64,000 nucleotides of DNA from Actinotalea lenta (GCF_030586465.1 NZ_JAUQYP010000001.1:1936708-2000707), one strand, 5' to 3'; shown: positions 47,124-57,356, numbered from the stretch's first letter. The notes: generated by a model not told the origin, from the letters alone. Numbers and translations: made by a program.

Positions 47124-48964
47124 CCGCGCCGCGCGTGCGCGCCCGTGCTCCGCAACGGGCAGCGGGTCGCTCCACCGGCACCGTGCGTCGCCGACCGCCC
47201 GCGGGTACGCCCACCCGACGCGGCGCAGGCGGCCCGGGCGGTCCACCTCTCGGGCCGGGACGGCGGCACGCCGTCCTGCTCGGGGGAGTGCTCCTGGTCC
47301 TCGCGGGCTTCGTGGTCCGGCTGGCCTACGTGCAGGGCCTGGACGCCTCGCCCGTCGCCGCCAAGGCGCTCGCCAGCCGGCTGCACACCGTGACCATCCC
47401 CGGCGACCGGGGTCGGATCCTCGATGCGCACGACATCGTCCTGGCGAGCTCCGTCGAGCGGTACAACATCGACGCGAACCCGCGCCAGGTCGCGAGCTGG
47501 AAGCCCCAGGACTCGGCGGCCAAGGCCGCCGAGCTGCTGGCCCCGCTGCTCGGCACCACGGCGCCCGAGCTCGGCGCGACGCTGGTGCGGGACACCACGT
47601 TCGTGTACCTCGCCAAGGATGTGGCCCCCGACGTCTACCACGAGGTCATGTCGCTCGGGATCGACGGGATCTGGGGCGAGCGCACCACGCAACGGGTCTA
47701 CCCGTCGGGGAGCACCGCCGGGAGCCTGCTCGGCTTCGTCGGGACCGACGGGACGGGGCTCGCCGGGCTCGAGCAGACCTACAACTCGGTGCTGTCGGGC
47801 AAGCCCGGCAAGGAGACCTACGAGCAGGGCGCCAAGGGGCAGCGGATCCCGGGCGGCACCGACGACGTCGTGCCGGCCGTCCCCGGCCGCGACGTGCAGC
47901 TGACCATCGACCGCGACCTGCAGTACGTGGCGCAGTCGGCGCTCGACAAGCGCGTCAGGGAGACCGGCTCCGAGTGGGGCACGGCCGAGGTGGTCGACGT
48001 GCGCACCGGGGAGATCCTCGCGCTGGCGGACTCGGGCTCGATCGATCCCAACCACCCGGCCAACGCCGATCCCAGCCGGGCCGCGGCCAAGGTGTACGAG
48101 CCCGGGTCGACGGCCAAGGTGATCACGATGTCCGCGATCCTCGAGCGCGGGATCGCGACACCGACCTCGCAGTTCACCGTGCCGTACGCCTACCAGGTGC
48201 CCAACGGCGAGGTGTTCCACGACTCGCACCAGCACGGTGACCTGCACCTGACCCTCAACGGCATCCTCGCCGAGTCGTCGAACGCCGGCACCGTGATGGT
48301 CGGCCAGAACATCCCGCCCCAGGTGCGACTCGACTACCTCGCCAAGTTCGGGTTCGGACGCACGACGGGGTCCGGCCTGCCTGGGGAGTCGGCGGGTCTG
48401 CTGCACACCCTCGACGACCCGCAGTGGAAGGGTGACGGTCGTTCGCCCTACACGATCCTGTTCGGGCAGGCGGTGTCGGTCACCACGCTCCAGGCCACCC
48501 AGGTCTTCGCGACCATCGCCAACCACGGCGTCCGCGTCCAGCCGCACGTCGTCAAGTCCGTCGAGGACGCCGACGGGACGATGCAGCCCGTGCCCCTCGA
48601 CACGCCGACGCGGGTGGTCTCCCAGCACACGGCCGACACCCTGGTCCGCATGCTGGAGAGTGCGGTCGAGGACGGCACGGGGGGCAAGGCCGAGGTCCCC
48701 GGTTACCGGATCGCGGGCAAGACCGGGACCTCGCAGGCGTTCGAGCCCGGCGGCGTGACCAAGACCGTCGCATCGTTCATCGGCATCGCCCCGGCCGACG
48801 ACCCGCGCATCGTGGTGAACGTCACGCTCTACCACCCGCGCAGCACGATCTACGGGGGTACGGCTGCCGCGCCGGTGTTCAGCACGGTCGCCGGCTACGC
48901 CCTGCAGTACCTGGGAGTCCCCCCGAGCGGAATGCCCGCCGATCTGTTCCCGACGACCTGGTGA
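47120..48964 (+). CDS. ftsI: Penicillin-binding protein, septal transpeptidase FtsI
   Basis: This 614-residue class B penicillin-binding protein cross-links septal peptidoglycan. It has a Pro/Arg-rich cytoplasmic N-terminus (1-50), one membrane helix (about 50-70), a PBP dimerisation domain (PGDRGRILDAHD near 92) and a transpeptidase domain. The active-site motifs are S330-x-x-K333 (EPGSTAKV), S386-S387-N388 (ESSNAG) and K534-T-G (GKTGTSQAF). There is no PASTA repeat. It follows ftsL with a 4-nt overlap and precedes murE by 61 nt. Confidence 0.95.
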   Translation: MTAPRVRARAPQRAAGRSTGTVRRRPPAGTPTRRGAGGPGGPPLGPGRRHAVLLGGVLLVLAGFVVRLAYVQGLDASPVAAKALASRLHTVTIPGDRGRILDAHDIVLASSVERYNIDANPRQVASWKPQDSAAKAAELLAPLLGTTAPELGATLVRDTTFVYLAKDVAPDVYHEVMSLGIDGIWGERTTQRVYPSGSTAGSLLGFVGTDGTGLAGLEQTYNSVLSGKPGKETYEQGAKGQRIPGGTDDVVPAVPGRDVQLTIDRDLQYVAQSALDKRVRETGSEWGTAEVVDVRTGEILALADSGSIDPNHPANADPSRAAAKVYEPGSTAKVITMSAILERGIATPTSQFTVPYAYQVPNGEVFHDSHQHGDLHLTLNGILAESSNAGTVMVGQNIPPQVRLDYLAKFGFGRTTGSGLPGESAGLLHTLDDPQWKGDGRSPYTILFGQAVSVTTLQATQVFATIANHGVRVQPHVVKSVEDADGTMQPVPLDTPTRVVSQHTADTLVRMLESAVEDGTGGKAEVPGYRIAGKTGTSQAFEPGGVTKTVASFIGIAPADDPRIVVNVTLYHPRSTIYGGTAAAPVFSTVAGYALQYLGVPPSGMPADLFPTTW

Positions 48965-49013
48965 CCGGCCCCGTGCTGCGCAGGTCGCGAGCGGGCGCAC
49001 TCCCCGCGCCAGG

Positions 49014-49019
49014 TAGATT
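49014..49019 (+). promoter_or_regulatory. -10 element (TAGATT), leaderless promoter of murE
   Basis: TAGATT plus 6 nt precedes the GTG at 49026, suggesting that murE-mraY-murD and downstream genes can be transcribed independently of the mraZ promoter. Confidence 0.5.
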
Positions 49020-49025
49020 CGCCCC

Positions 49026-51047
49026 GTGACGTCCCCCCAGGGCCGGATGCGTCCCGCACGACGACCGACGCGCAGGCTGACCGAGATCGCCGCGTGGGTC
49101 GGGTGCACCGTCGACCGGGATGCCGAGGTCTCCGGGATGGCGGTGGGCTCGGCCGACGTGCAGCCCGGCGACCTCTTCGCCGCCGTGCCGGGCCTCAAGG
49201 CGCACGGTGCCGACTACGCGGCCGCTGCGGTGGCCGCCGGTGCGGTCGCGGTGCTCACCGACCCGACCGGTGCCGCGAGGCTGCGGGCTGCCGGCGTGGA
49301 CGTCCCGGCACTCGTGACGGACCGGCCCCTGCGACCGTTGGTCGGCGAGGTGGCCGCTCGCCTGTACGGCGAGCCCGCGCGCGACGTCGTGTCGGTCGGC
49401 GTGACCGGGACCAACGGCAAGACCACCACCACCTACTTCGTCGAGGCGGCGCTGCGCCGTCAGCACGTGCGCACCGCGGTCATCGGGACGGTCGAGCTGC
49501 GAGTGGGCGAGGAGTCCATCGAGAGCCCGCGCACCACCGTGGAGGCGCCGGTGCTGCACGCCCTGTTCGCGCTGATGCGTGAGCGGCAGGTCACGGCGTG
49601 CGCGATGGAGGTCTCCTCGCACGCCCTCGCGCTGGACCGCGTCGCAGGCCTGCGGGTGGACGTGGCCGGCTTCACCAACCTGCAGCGCGACCACCTGGAC
49701 TTCCACGGCGACATGGAGGGCTACTTCGCCGACAAGGCTCGGCTGTTCGCGCCCGAGCGCGCCGCCCGGGCAGTGGTGTGCGTGGACGACGCCTGGGGTG
49801 CCCGGCTCGCCGCCGAGGCCCGCATCCCGGTCGACACCGTGGCCACCCGCGAGGACGCGGTGGGGCTCGACGGCGCCGACTGGCGGGTGAGTGACGCTGA
49901 CGTCGGGCTCGACGGCGTCGGGTCGTCCTTCACGCTCAGCGGCCCGGACGGGGTCGAGCTGAGGGCGCACAGCCCGTTGCCGGGCATGGTCAACGTCTCG
50001 AACGCGGCCGTTGCGATCGTCCTCGCACACCGGGCGGGCGTCCCCCTGGCGGACGCGGCAGCCGGCGTCGCCGCGGCGACCGCCATCCCGGGGCGCATGG
50101 AGCGTGTCGTCGAGCGCACCGAGGGCTGGCCGCTGTGCCTGGTGGACTACGCGCACACGCCGGACGCCCTGGTGCTCGCGCTCGAGGCGGTGCGTCCCAT
50201 CACACCCGGGAGGCTGGTCATCGTCCTGGGCTCGGACGGTGACCGCGACCGGGGCAAGCGTCCGATCATGGGTCGGATCGCCGCGGAGCTCGCCGACGTC
50301 GTGGTCGTCACCGACGAGAACCCACGCTCGGAACCCCCCGAGACCATCCGCGCGGCGATCCTGGACGGGGTGCGTCAGGTGCGGCCGGACCTGCACGACG
50401 TGTACGAGGTCGCTCCGCGCTCCCGGGCGCTGCGGGTCGGGACGTTGCTCGCCGGACCGCGGGACACCGTGATCGTCACGGGCAAGGGGCACGAGCCGAC
50501 CCAGGAGGTCGCGGGAGTGTTCCACCGCTACAACGACCGGGACGTCTACCGCGCCGTGCACGCCGAGGGCAGGCGTGGGCCGGTCGACCCGGCCGCGCTG
50601 CTCGCCGAGCCGCCGGTCGCGGTCGACGACCCCGTGGACGTCGGGTCGATCACCGTCCTCGACGTCACCGGGACGCCCAGCCTCGCCGACCTCACCACGG
50701 CGATGCGGACGCTGCGACGCACCGCCGTCCAGCGTCGCCGCGTCGCGGTCGTGGGCGCACCCGCCGGGCCGGCGAGCGTCACCGAGCTCGACGCGCTCGG
50801 GCGCCTCGCGGTGCGCCTGGACGTCCAGCGCCTCGTCGCGGTCGGGAACCCTGCCCGGGCCGTGTACACCGGTGCCTACCAGGAGGGCTCCTGGGACGCC
50901 GAGTCGATCGTCGTGCCGGATGCGGCCGAGGCACGCGCATGGCTCGCCGACGAGCTGACCGACGGGGACGTGGTCCTGGTGGCCGGTTCGGACCCCGAGC
51001 TGGCGCAGCTGGCGGCGGACCTGCGCGCGGGGGTGGTGCACCCGTGA
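49026..51047 (+). CDS. murE: MurE tripeptide ligase with a degenerate MurF-like C-terminal extension
   Basis: Residues 1-515 form a complete MurE, the cytoplasmic ligase adding the third peptide residue to UDP-MurNAc-L-Ala-D-Glu. The P-loop GTNGKTTT is at 128-135, the amino-acid selectivity motif is D430-E-N-P-R434, and GKGHE is at 486-490. Residues from about 520 are extra: a linker and a segment of about 130 residues (545-673) that resembles the MurF C-terminal domain, with [27 protein letters not shown] and [14 protein letters not shown]. The usual MurF YNANP motif is replaced by DVTGTP and the GEMxELG block is lost, so the extension is probably not catalytic. No separate murF lies before mraY. 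Third-residue specificity (meso-DAP or ornithine) is uncertain. Confidence 0.9.
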   Translation: MTSPQGRMRPARRPTRRLTEIAAWVGCTVDRDAEVSGMAVGSADVQPGDLFAAVPGLKAHGADYAAAAVAAGAVAVLTDPTGAARLRAAGVDVPALVTDRPLRPLVGEVAARLYGEPARDVVSVGVTGTNGKTTTTYFVEAALRRQHVRTAVIGTVELRVGEESIESPRTTVEAPVLHALFALMRERQVTACAMEVSSHALALDRVAGLRVDVAGFTNLQRDHLDFHGDMEGYFADKARLFAPERAARAVVCVDDAWGARLAAEARIPVDTVATREDAVGLDGADWRVSDADVGLDGVGSSFTLSGPDGVELRAHSPLPGMVNVSNAAVAIVLAHRAGVPLADAAAGVAAATAIPGRMERVVERTEGWPLCLVDYAHTPDALVLALEAVRPITPGRLVIVLGSDGDRDRGKRPIMGRIAAELADVVVVTDENPRSEPPETIRAAILDGVRQVRPDLHDVYEVAPRSRALRVGTLLAGPRDTVIVTGKGHEPTQEVAGVFHRYNDRDVYRAVHAEGRRGPVDPAALLAEPPVAVDDPVDVGSITVLDVTGTPSLADLTTAMRTLRRTAVQRRRVAVVGAPAGPASVTELDALGRLAVRLDVQRLVAVGNPARAVYTGAYQEGSWDAESIVVPDAAEARAWLADELTDGDVVLVAGSDPELAQLAADLRAGVVHP

Positions 51048-52126
51048 GGGCCCTGCTCATCTCCGGCGGCCTGGCGATGGTCATCGCGCTGCTCGGCACG
51101 CCGCTGTTCATCCGGTGGCTGGTGCGCCGGCAGTACGGGCAGTTCATCCGGCAGGACGGACCCACGGCGCACTTCACCAAGCGCGGCACACCCACGATGG
51201 GCGGCGTCGTCATCATCGCCGCGACGCTGCTCGGGTACTTCGGTGCCAAGCTGCTCACCGGCTCCGAGCCGACCGCGTCGTCGGTGCTCGCCCTGTTCCT
51301 CATGACCGGGCTCGGCGTGGTGGGCTTCCTGGACGACTACATCAAGATCTCCCGGCAGCGCAGCCTGGGTCTGCGGGCCGGCTGGAAGGTCGTGGGCCAG
51401 GGCGTGGTGGGCATCGCCTTCTCCGTGCTGGTCCTGCAGTTCCCGAACGAGAACTTCCGCACGCCCGCCTCGACGCACCTCTCCTTCATCCGGGACACCA
51501 ACCTCGACCTGGCGTTCAAGGGCGCCACGATCGGGCTGATCCTGTTCGTGATCTGGGCCAACTTCCTCATCACGGCCTGGTCCAACGCCGTGAACCTCAC
51601 GGACGGGCTCGACGGGCTCGCGACCGGGGTGTCGCTCATCGTGTTCGGCGCCTACGTCGTGGTGGGGATCTGGCAGAACAACCAGTCCTGCCAGCACCTG
51701 TTCACCGCCGGCCCACGCTGCTACGAGGCACGCGACCCGCTCGACCTGGCGATCGTGGCCGCGGCCATCACCGGGTCGCTGTTCGGCTTCCTGTGGTGGA
51801 ACGCGTCGCCGGCCAAGATCTTCATGGGCGACACCGGGTCGCTCGCCCTCGGCGGCGCGCTCGCGGCCCTGACCATCCTGTCCCGCACGGAGATCCTCGG
51901 CGCGATCATCGGCGGGATGTTCGTGCTCGTGGTGCTCAGCGACGTCATCCAGATCGGCTTCTTCAAGCTGACGGGCAAACGGGTGTTCAAGATGGCGCCC
52001 CTGCACCACCACTTCGAGCTGTCCGGCTGGGGCGAGGTCACGATCGTCATCCGGTTCTGGCTCATCGCAGGGCTCTTCGTGGCGCTGGGGGTGGGCATCT
52101 TCTACGCCGAGTGGGTGGCGGGCTGA
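51044..52126 (+). CDS. mraY: Phospho-N-acetylmuramoyl-pentapeptide-transferase
   Basis: MraY is the integral membrane enzyme that transfers phospho-MurNAc-pentapeptide to undecaprenyl phosphate to give lipid I. The 360-residue protein has about 10 hydrophobic helices and the catalytic motifs [32 protein letters not shown] and [10 protein letters not shown] with the expected aspartates and histidines. The GTG overlaps the stop of murE by 4 nt, where murF would be expected. The stop overlaps the murD ATG by 1 nt (TGATG). A Cys-containing loop ([20 protein letters not shown]) is an actinobacterial feature. Confidence 0.96.
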   Translation: MRALLISGGLAMVIALLGTPLFIRWLVRRQYGQFIRQDGPTAHFTKRGTPTMGGVVIIAATLLGYFGAKLLTGSEPTASSVLALFLMTGLGVVGFLDDYIKISRQRSLGLRAGWKVVGQGVVGIAFSVLVLQFPNENFRTPASTHLSFIRDTNLDLAFKGATIGLILFVIWANFLITAWSNAVNLTDGLDGLATGVSLIVFGAYVVVGIWQNNQSCQHLFTAGPRCYEARDPLDLAIVAAAITGSLFGFLWWNASPAKIFMGDTGSLALGGALAALTILSRTEILGAIIGGMFVLVVLSDVIQIGFFKLTGKRVFKMAPLHHHFELSGWGEVTIVIRFWLIAGLFVALGVGIFYAEWVAG

Positions 52127-53571
52127 TGCCCGAGGAGCCGCCCGGGCCGACCGACCTGCGCGGTGCCCGGGTCCTGGTGGCCGGGTTGGGGGTCACCGGT
52201 CGCGCCGTGCGTGACGTCGTCCTCGCCCGGGGTGCGTCGGCCATCACGCTGGACGCACGTGCCCCGGACGCGGACCGGCATGCCGACGACGAGGTCGACC
52301 TGGACAGCGTCGACCTGGTGGTGGCCTCACCCGGTTGGCGCCCCACCGCACCTGTCCTGGTGGCTGCGGGGCGCCGCGGCGTGCCGGTGTGGAGCGAGGT
52401 CGAGCTCGCCTGGCGGCTTCGCGTCGAACGCGCGCGCGGAGGCGGCCCGGCTCCCTGGCTCGCGGTGACCGGCACCAACGGCAAGACCACGACCGTCGGG
52501 ATGCTCGCGGCGATCTGCAGCGCCGCGGGGCTGGACGCCCCGGCGGTCGGCAACGTGGGCACGCCGGTGGTCGAGGCGGCCACCGCGCCGCAGCACGACG
52601 TGCTCGCGGTCGAGCTGTCCAGCTTCCAGCTGCACTTCACCGCCTCGATGCGTGCGCGGGCCGCAGCGGTCCTCAACGTCGCCGCCGACCACCTCGACTG
52701 GCATGGCTCGTTCGAGGCGTACGCCGCCGCCAAGGCACGGATCTACCACGGGGTCGAGGTGGCCTGCGTCTACGATGCCGGCGACCCGCTGCTCGAGGGG
52801 ATGGTCCGGGACGCCGACGTGGCAGACGGCGCTCGTGCCGTGGGGGTGACTCTCGGGGTGCCGGGCCCCGGCCAGCTCGGCGTGGTCGACGACGTCCTGG
52901 TGGACCGCGCCTTCCACCTGCCGGTCGGGCACCCTGGGCGTGCCGGGCACGCAGCGGAGCTCGCGACGCTGGCCGATCTCGCCCACCTGGCCGGGCCCGA
53001 CGGACGGGTGGCGCCGCACGTGGTGACCAACGCCCTGGCTGCGGCCGCGCTCGCCCGCGCCAACGACGTGCCGGCGGCGGCCGTGGGGGACGGGCTGCGC
53101 GCGTACCTCCCGGGTGCGCACCGCGTCGAGCCCGTCGGCCGCCTCGACGGTGTGGCGTTCGTCGACGACTCCAAGGCCACCAACGCGCACGCCGCGGCGG
53201 CCTCGCTCGCGGCGTTCGCACCGGGCAGCGTGGTGTGGGTCGCAGGCGGCCTGGCCAAAGGCGCAGCCTTCGACGACCTGGTGCGCTCGCGGTCCGACCG
53301 GCTACACGCAGCCGTGCTCATCGGCGTGGACGCGTCACCCCTGGCTCAGGCACTTGCCCGACACGCGCCGTCAATCCCCGTCGAGGTCGTCGATCCCACC
53401 GACACTGGGACGGTGATGTCCCGTGCCGTGACCGCGGCCCGTCGGCTGGCCCGGCCGGGCGACACCGTGCTGCTCGCCCCCGCCTGTGCGTCGATGGACC
53501 AGTTCGCGTCCTACGCCGACCGCGGCGAGGCGTTCACGGCGGCGGTCCGCGGGACTCACCCGGGCTCGTGA
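52126..53571 (+). CDS. murD: UDP-N-acetylmuramoylalanine-D-glutamate ligase
   Basis: This 481-residue ligase adds D-Glu to UDP-MurNAc-L-Ala. It has three domains: an N-terminal Rossmann-like fold (VLVAGLGVTGRAVRD), a central ATPase with P-loop [11 protein letters not shown] and ELSSFQLH, and a C-terminal domain with VDDSKATNAHAA and VLLAPACASMDQF. The NVAADHLDWHG motif is typical of MurD. The ATG at 52126 shares one base with the mraY stop, and its stop overlaps ftsW by 4 nt. The length is within range for actinobacterial MurD. Confidence 0.95.
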   Translation: MPEEPPGPTDLRGARVLVAGLGVTGRAVRDVVLARGASAITLDARAPDADRHADDEVDLDSVDLVVASPGWRPTAPVLVAAGRRGVPVWSEVELAWRLRVERARGGGPAPWLAVTGTNGKTTTVGMLAAICSAAGLDAPAVGNVGTPVVEAATAPQHDVLAVELSSFQLHFTASMRARAAAVLNVAADHLDWHGSFEAYAAAKARIYHGVEVACVYDAGDPLLEGMVRDADVADGARAVGVTLGVPGPGQLGVVDDVLVDRAFHLPVGHPGRAGHAAELATLADLAHLAGPDGRVAPHVVTNALAAAALARANDVPAAAVGDGLRAYLPGAHRVEPVGRLDGVAFVDDSKATNAHAAAASLAAFAPGSVVWVAGGLAKGAAFDDLVRSRSDRLHAAVLIGVDASPLAQALARHAPSIPVEVVDPTDTGTVMSRAVTAARRLARPGDTVLLAPACASMDQFASYADRGEAFTAAVRGTHPGS

Positions 53572-54830
53572 CGGCGACCCGCGGGACGGACGTCGAGCTC
53601 ACGCCTCGTGCGCCCGGCACCTGGAACGGCCCCGTCACGAGCTACTACCTGCTGGTCGGGGCGACGGGTTTGCTGCTGTCCATCGGCCTCGTGATGGTGC
53701 TGTCGAGCTCGACCGTCGACTCCCTCAACACGACCAAGGGCGCGACCGCGTACGCGGTGTTCTGGGACCAGGCCCGGTACGCGCTCATCGGCCTCCCGGT
53801 CGCCTGGCTGGCCAGCCGGCTCCCGGTGCGGTTCTACCGTGCGATCGCCTGGCCCGCGCTGGGGGCCGGGGTCCTGCTCCAGCTCCTGGTGTTCACCGGG
53901 CTCGGCATCGCGGTGAACGGGAACCGGAACTGGATCGGGCTCGCCGGCTTCCGCATGCAACCTTCCGAGGTCCTCAAGCTCGCGCTGGCGGTGTGGCTGG
54001 GCAGCGTGCTGGCCACCAAGCGCGCCCTGCTGCACCGGTGGCTGCACGTGCTCGTGCCGGCCGTGGTCGGTGCCCTGGGCGTGGTGGGCCTCGTCGTCGC
54101 GGGCAAGGACCTCGGCACGGCTTTGATCATCATCCTGCTTGCGGCCGGCGCGCTGTTCATCGCCGGTGTGCCCCTGCGGATGTTCGTGGTCGCGGGCACG
54201 CTCGTCGGCGTGGTCATCGTCCAGCTCGCGCAGACCAGCAACCGGATGGCCCGCATCACCGCGCTCTTCTCGCCGCACTGCGACGCCATGAACCAGTGCT
54301 ACCAGACGGTCCGCGGGCTCTATGCGCTGGCCTCCGGCGGCCTCACGGGTGAGGGCCTGGGGCAGAGTCGCCAGAAGTGGGCCGGCCTGCCCGAGGCGCA
54401 CAACGACTTCATCTTCGCCGTGATCGGCGAGGAGCTCGGGCTGCTGGGAGCGGTGCTGGTCATCGTGCTGTTCGCCGTGCTCGCGGTCGCGATGGTCCGG
54501 GTGATCCGTCGGCACCCCGACCCGTTCGTCCAGATCAGCACCGCGGGGATCGCGACCTGGATCCTCGGGCAGGCGCTCATCAACGTCGGTGTGGTGATCG
54601 GCGTCTTCCCCGTGGTCGGGCTGCCCCTGCCGCTGGTGTCGGCCGGAGGCTCTGCGCTCATCACCACGCTCGTGGCGTTGGGCGTGGTGGTGTCGTTCGC
54701 CCGGAGCGAGCCGGGCGCGCCCGAGGCGTTGCACGCCCGGGTGGGCGCGGTGCAGCGGTCGTTGGCGGTGATCGGGCGGGCTCGCTCCCCGCGCACCGGC
54801 GCAGCGCGCGGGGGAGGCCGTCGTGGTTGA
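53568..54830 (+). CDS. ftsW: Septal peptidoglycan polymerase FtsW
   Basis: FtsW is the SEDS-family glycosyltransferase that polymerises lipid II at the septum together with FtsI. The 420-residue protein has about 10 hydrophobic helices. Signature segments are NGNRNWIGLAGFRMQPSE, GKDLGTALIIILL, AHNDFIFAVIGEELGLLG and GLPLPLVSAGGSALI, with the conserved Asp in GKDLGT expected to be catalytic. A short basic cytoplasmic tail ends the protein. It overlaps murD by 4 nt and murG by 8 nt. RodA shares the fold, but cluster position supports FtsW. Confidence 0.95.
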   Translation: MTATRGTDVELTPRAPGTWNGPVTSYYLLVGATGLLLSIGLVMVLSSSTVDSLNTTKGATAYAVFWDQARYALIGLPVAWLASRLPVRFYRAIAWPALGAGVLLQLLVFTGLGIAVNGNRNWIGLAGFRMQPSEVLKLALAVWLGSVLATKRALLHRWLHVLVPAVVGALGVVGLVVAGKDLGTALIIILLAAGALFIAGVPLRMFVVAGTLVGVVIVQLAQTSNRMARITALFSPHCDAMNQCYQTVRGLYALASGGLTGEGLGQSRQKWAGLPEAHNDFIFAVIGEELGLLGAVLVIVLFAVLAVAMVRVIRRHPDPFVQISTAGIATWILGQALINVGVVIGVFPVVGLPLPLVSAGGSALITTLVALGVVVSFARSEPGAPEALHARVGAVQRSLAVIGRARSPRTGAARGGGRRG

Positions 54831-55941
54831 GGTCCTCATGGCCGGTGGCGGTACGGCGGGCCACGTGAACCCACTGCTCGCCGTCGCGGACGAGCTGTGC
54901 GCACGCGACGAGCACACGCGCGTGACGGTGCTGGGCACCGCCGTCGGGCTCGAGGCCCGCCTGGTGCCGGCACGCGGCTACCCGCTCGTGGAGATCCCTC
55001 GGGTGCCGCTCCCGCGGCGGCCCACCCTCGACTGGTTCCGGTTGCCGGGTCGCCTGCGTGCCGCGGTGCGGACCGTGCGGGGCGTCATCGACGACCGCGG
55101 GATCGACGTCGTCGTCGGCTTCGGCGGCTACGTCTCCACGCCCGCCTACCTTGCCGCTCGGCGCGCGGGCGTCCCGGTGGTGATCCACGAGCAGAACGCC
55201 CGCCCGGGCCTGGCGAACCGGTGGGGAGCCCGATGGGCGCGGTCCGTCGCGGTCACCTTCCCGGGCACGCCGTTGCGCGGCGCGCAGCAGACCGGGCTGC
55301 CGCTCCGGCCGGAGATCGCCGGCCTGGTCGCCGCGCTGGACCGGGACCCGGTGGGGACCAGGGCCGCGGCCGCGGCCGCCTTGGGGCTCGACGCGAGTCT
55401 GCCGACCTTGCTGGTCACCGGTGCCTCCTCCGGCGCCGCGAGCCTGAACCGCGCGGTCGCCGGTGCAGCGGGCGACCTGGTGGCCGCCGGCATCCAGGTG
55501 CTGCACCTGACGGGGGCAGGGAAGGCGGAGCCGGTGCTCGCTGCACTGTCGGACGTCCGGGACGCGCAGCGGTACCACGTCATGGAGTACCTGGACACGA
55601 TGCAGGACGCGCTCGCCGTCTCTGACCTCGCCGTGTGCCGCGCAGGCGCCGGCACCGTGATGGAGCTGGCCGCGGCGGGGGTGCCGTCGGTGTTCGTCCC
55701 TCTGCCGGTGGGCAACGGCGAGCAGCGGCTCAACGCAGCTCCCGTGGTCGCCGCCGGTGGAGGGCTGCTGGTGCGCGACGCCGACCTCACCCCGAGCTGG
55801 GTCCGTGAGCACGTCATCTCCCTGCTGGGCGACGCGAGCCGGTTGGCCGGCATGCGGCGCGCTGCCCAGGGCGTCGGCGTGACGGACGCGGCGGCGCGGG
55901 TCACCGAGCTGGTCCTCGCCGCGGTGGAGGGCGCACCGTGA
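54823..55941 (+). CDS. murG: Lipid II synthase (UDP-GlcNAc:undecaprenyl-PP-MurNAc-pentapeptide transferase)
   Basis: This 372-residue peripheral membrane enzyme adds GlcNAc to lipid I. The GT-B fold glycine loop is LMAGGGTAGHVNPLLAVADE, followed by VVGFGGYVSTPAYLAA and HEQNARPGLANRW. The C-terminal UDP-binding motif includes CRAGAGTVMELAAAGVPSVF and PLPVGNGEQRLNA, with Gln in the donor-site position. The GTG at 54823 lies 8 nt inside ftsW. Its stop overlaps murC (GTGA). Confidence 0.96.
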   Translation: MVEVLMAGGGTAGHVNPLLAVADELCARDEHTRVTVLGTAVGLEARLVPARGYPLVEIPRVPLPRRPTLDWFRLPGRLRAAVRTVRGVIDDRGIDVVVGFGGYVSTPAYLAARRAGVPVVIHEQNARPGLANRWGARWARSVAVTFPGTPLRGAQQTGLPLRPEIAGLVAALDRDPVGTRAAAAAALGLDASLPTLLVTGASSGAASLNRAVAGAAGDLVAAGIQVLHLTGAGKAEPVLAALSDVRDAQRYHVMEYLDTMQDALAVSDLAVCRAGAGTVMELAAAGVPSVFVPLPVGNGEQRLNAAPVVAAGGGLLVRDADLTPSWVREHVISLLGDASRLAGMRRAAQGVGVTDAAARVTELVLAAVEGAP

Positions 55942-57356
55942 CCGGCGACGACCTGGCGGCGATCGCGGCCCGTGGGCGCGTGCACCTGGTCGGGGTCGGC
56001 GGTGCCGGGATGTCTGCCGTGGCGGCGCTGCTCGTCGCGAGCGGCCTGGAGGTCTCCGGCTCGGATGCGGGCGCAGGATCGCTCGACGCCGTCCGGGCCG
56101 CGGGCGTCGATGCGCACCGCGGGCACGACGCGGCACTGGTGACCGGGGCGGGCACCGTGGTGGTGTCGAGCGCGATCCGGCCCAGCAACCCCGAGCTCGT
56201 GCGGGCGCGCGAGCTCGGCATCCCGGTGCTGCACCGGTCCGTGGCGCTCGCGGCCCTCCTCCGGGGTCGCCGGGGTGTCGCGGTGGCAGGTGCGCACGGC
56301 AAGACGACGACGTCGGCGATGGTCGCAGTGCTTCTCGAGCACGCCGGACTCGATCCCTCCTGGGCGATCGGGGGCACCGTGGCCGGACGCGCCGGCGACC
56401 CGGTGGGAGGTGCGCACGCAGGTCGGGGCGAGGTGGTCGTGGTCGAGGCGGACGAGTCCGACGGCTCGTTCCTGGCGTACCACCCGGAGATCGCCGTGGT
56501 CACCAACGTCGAGCCGGACCATCTCGACCACTATGGGAGCCGCGAGGCGTTCGAGGCGGCGTTCACGGAGTTCGCCGCGAGTGTGTCGGGGGCCCTGGTG
56601 GCCTGTTCGGACGATCCCGGCGCGGCCAGGCTCGCCGACGCGGCGCAGGCGCGCGGGACACGCGTGCTCAGGTACGGCACCGGGGTCGGCGCGGACGTCC
56701 GCGTCGGAGCGTGGGAACCTGCGGGTTCGGGAGGTCGAACGACGATCACCGAGGCGTCCGGCGTACCGGTGCCGGTGCGGCTCGGCGTTCCCGGTGCGCA
56801 CAACGCCCTCAACGCGGCGGCGGCGTGGACCGTCGGCCGGCTTCTCGGGGTGTCGCCTGACGACGCCGCCGCGGGCCTCGAGGCGTTCGGCGGCACGGGG
56901 CGACGGTTCGAGACGCGCGGGACGGCGTCCGGGGTCCGTGTGGTCGACGACTACGCGCACCACCCCACGGAGGTCGCGGCGCTCCTGCGCGCCGCGCGCT
57001 CGGTCGCCGGAGCGGGCCGTGTCCTGGTGCTGTTCCAGCCACACCTGTACTCGCGGACCGCAGCCTTCGCCGCGGAGTTCGCCGCAGCGCTGTCCGCTGC
57101 CGACGCCGTGGTCGTGACCGACGTGTACGCCGCGCGGGAGGACCCCGACCCGACGGTCTCCGGTGCGCTGATCACCGCCCGGATGGGCCAGGCCGCCCGG
57201 TTCGTGCCCGATCGGGTGGCGGCCGCGCACGAGATCGCCGCCCAGGCCCGCCCCGGCGACCTCGTCCTGACCGTGGGGGCGGGGGACGTCACCGCGCTCG
57301 GTCCCGTCGTGCTCGCGGACCTCGAGGCCCGGGGCGGCGTCGGAGGGACCGCGTGA
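55938..57356 (+). CDS. murC: UDP-N-acetylmuramate-L-alanine ligase
   Basis: This 472-residue ligase adds L-Ala to UDP-MurNAc, the first peptide step. The N-terminal nucleotide motif is LVGVGGAGMSAVAALL, the P-loop is GAHGKTTTSAM, and the central motif VEADESDGSFLAY is diagnostic of MurC. The C-terminal domain has VVDDYAHHPTEVAAL and VLFQPHLYSRT. The GTG overlaps the murG stop and the stop overlaps ftsQ. Note that murC follows murG in the usual actinobacterial order. Confidence 0.96.
   Translation: MTGDDLAAIAARGRVHLVGVGGAGMSAVAALLVASGLEVSGSDAGAGSLDAVRAAGVDAHRGHDAALVTGAGTVVVSSAIRPSNPELVRARELGIPVLHRSVALAALLRGRRGVAVAGAHGKTTTSAMVAVLLEHAGLDPSWAIGGTVAGRAGDPVGGAHAGRGEVVVVEADESDGSFLAYHPEIAVVTNVEPDHLDHYGSREAFEAAFTEFAASVSGALVACSDDPGAARLADAAQARGTRVLRYGTGVGADVRVGAWEPAGSGGRTTITEASGVPVPVRLGVPGAHNALNAAAAWTVGRLLGVSPDDAAAGLEAFGGTGRRFETRGTASGVRVVDDYAHHPTEVAALLRAARSVAGAGRVLVLFQPHLYSRTAAFAAEFAAALSAADAVVVTDVYAAREDPDPTVSGALITARMGQAARFVPDRVAAAHEIAAQARPGDLVLTVGAGDVTALGPVVLADLEARGGVGGTA

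Noticed and set aside
46925..49198. Long minus-strand open frame of about 757 codons across ftsL, ftsI and murE
   Set aside because: It is antisense to genes with clear catalytic motifs and its translation is Arg/Gly/Pro/His-rich without domains. Similar shadow frames occur throughout because stop codons are rare at this GC content.
49026..51047. Frameshifted but otherwise complete murF hidden in another frame
   Set aside because: Only about 470 nt follow the MurE core before mraY, too little for MurF (about 1.4 kb), and no ATPase motif of a second Mur ligase occurs in any frame.
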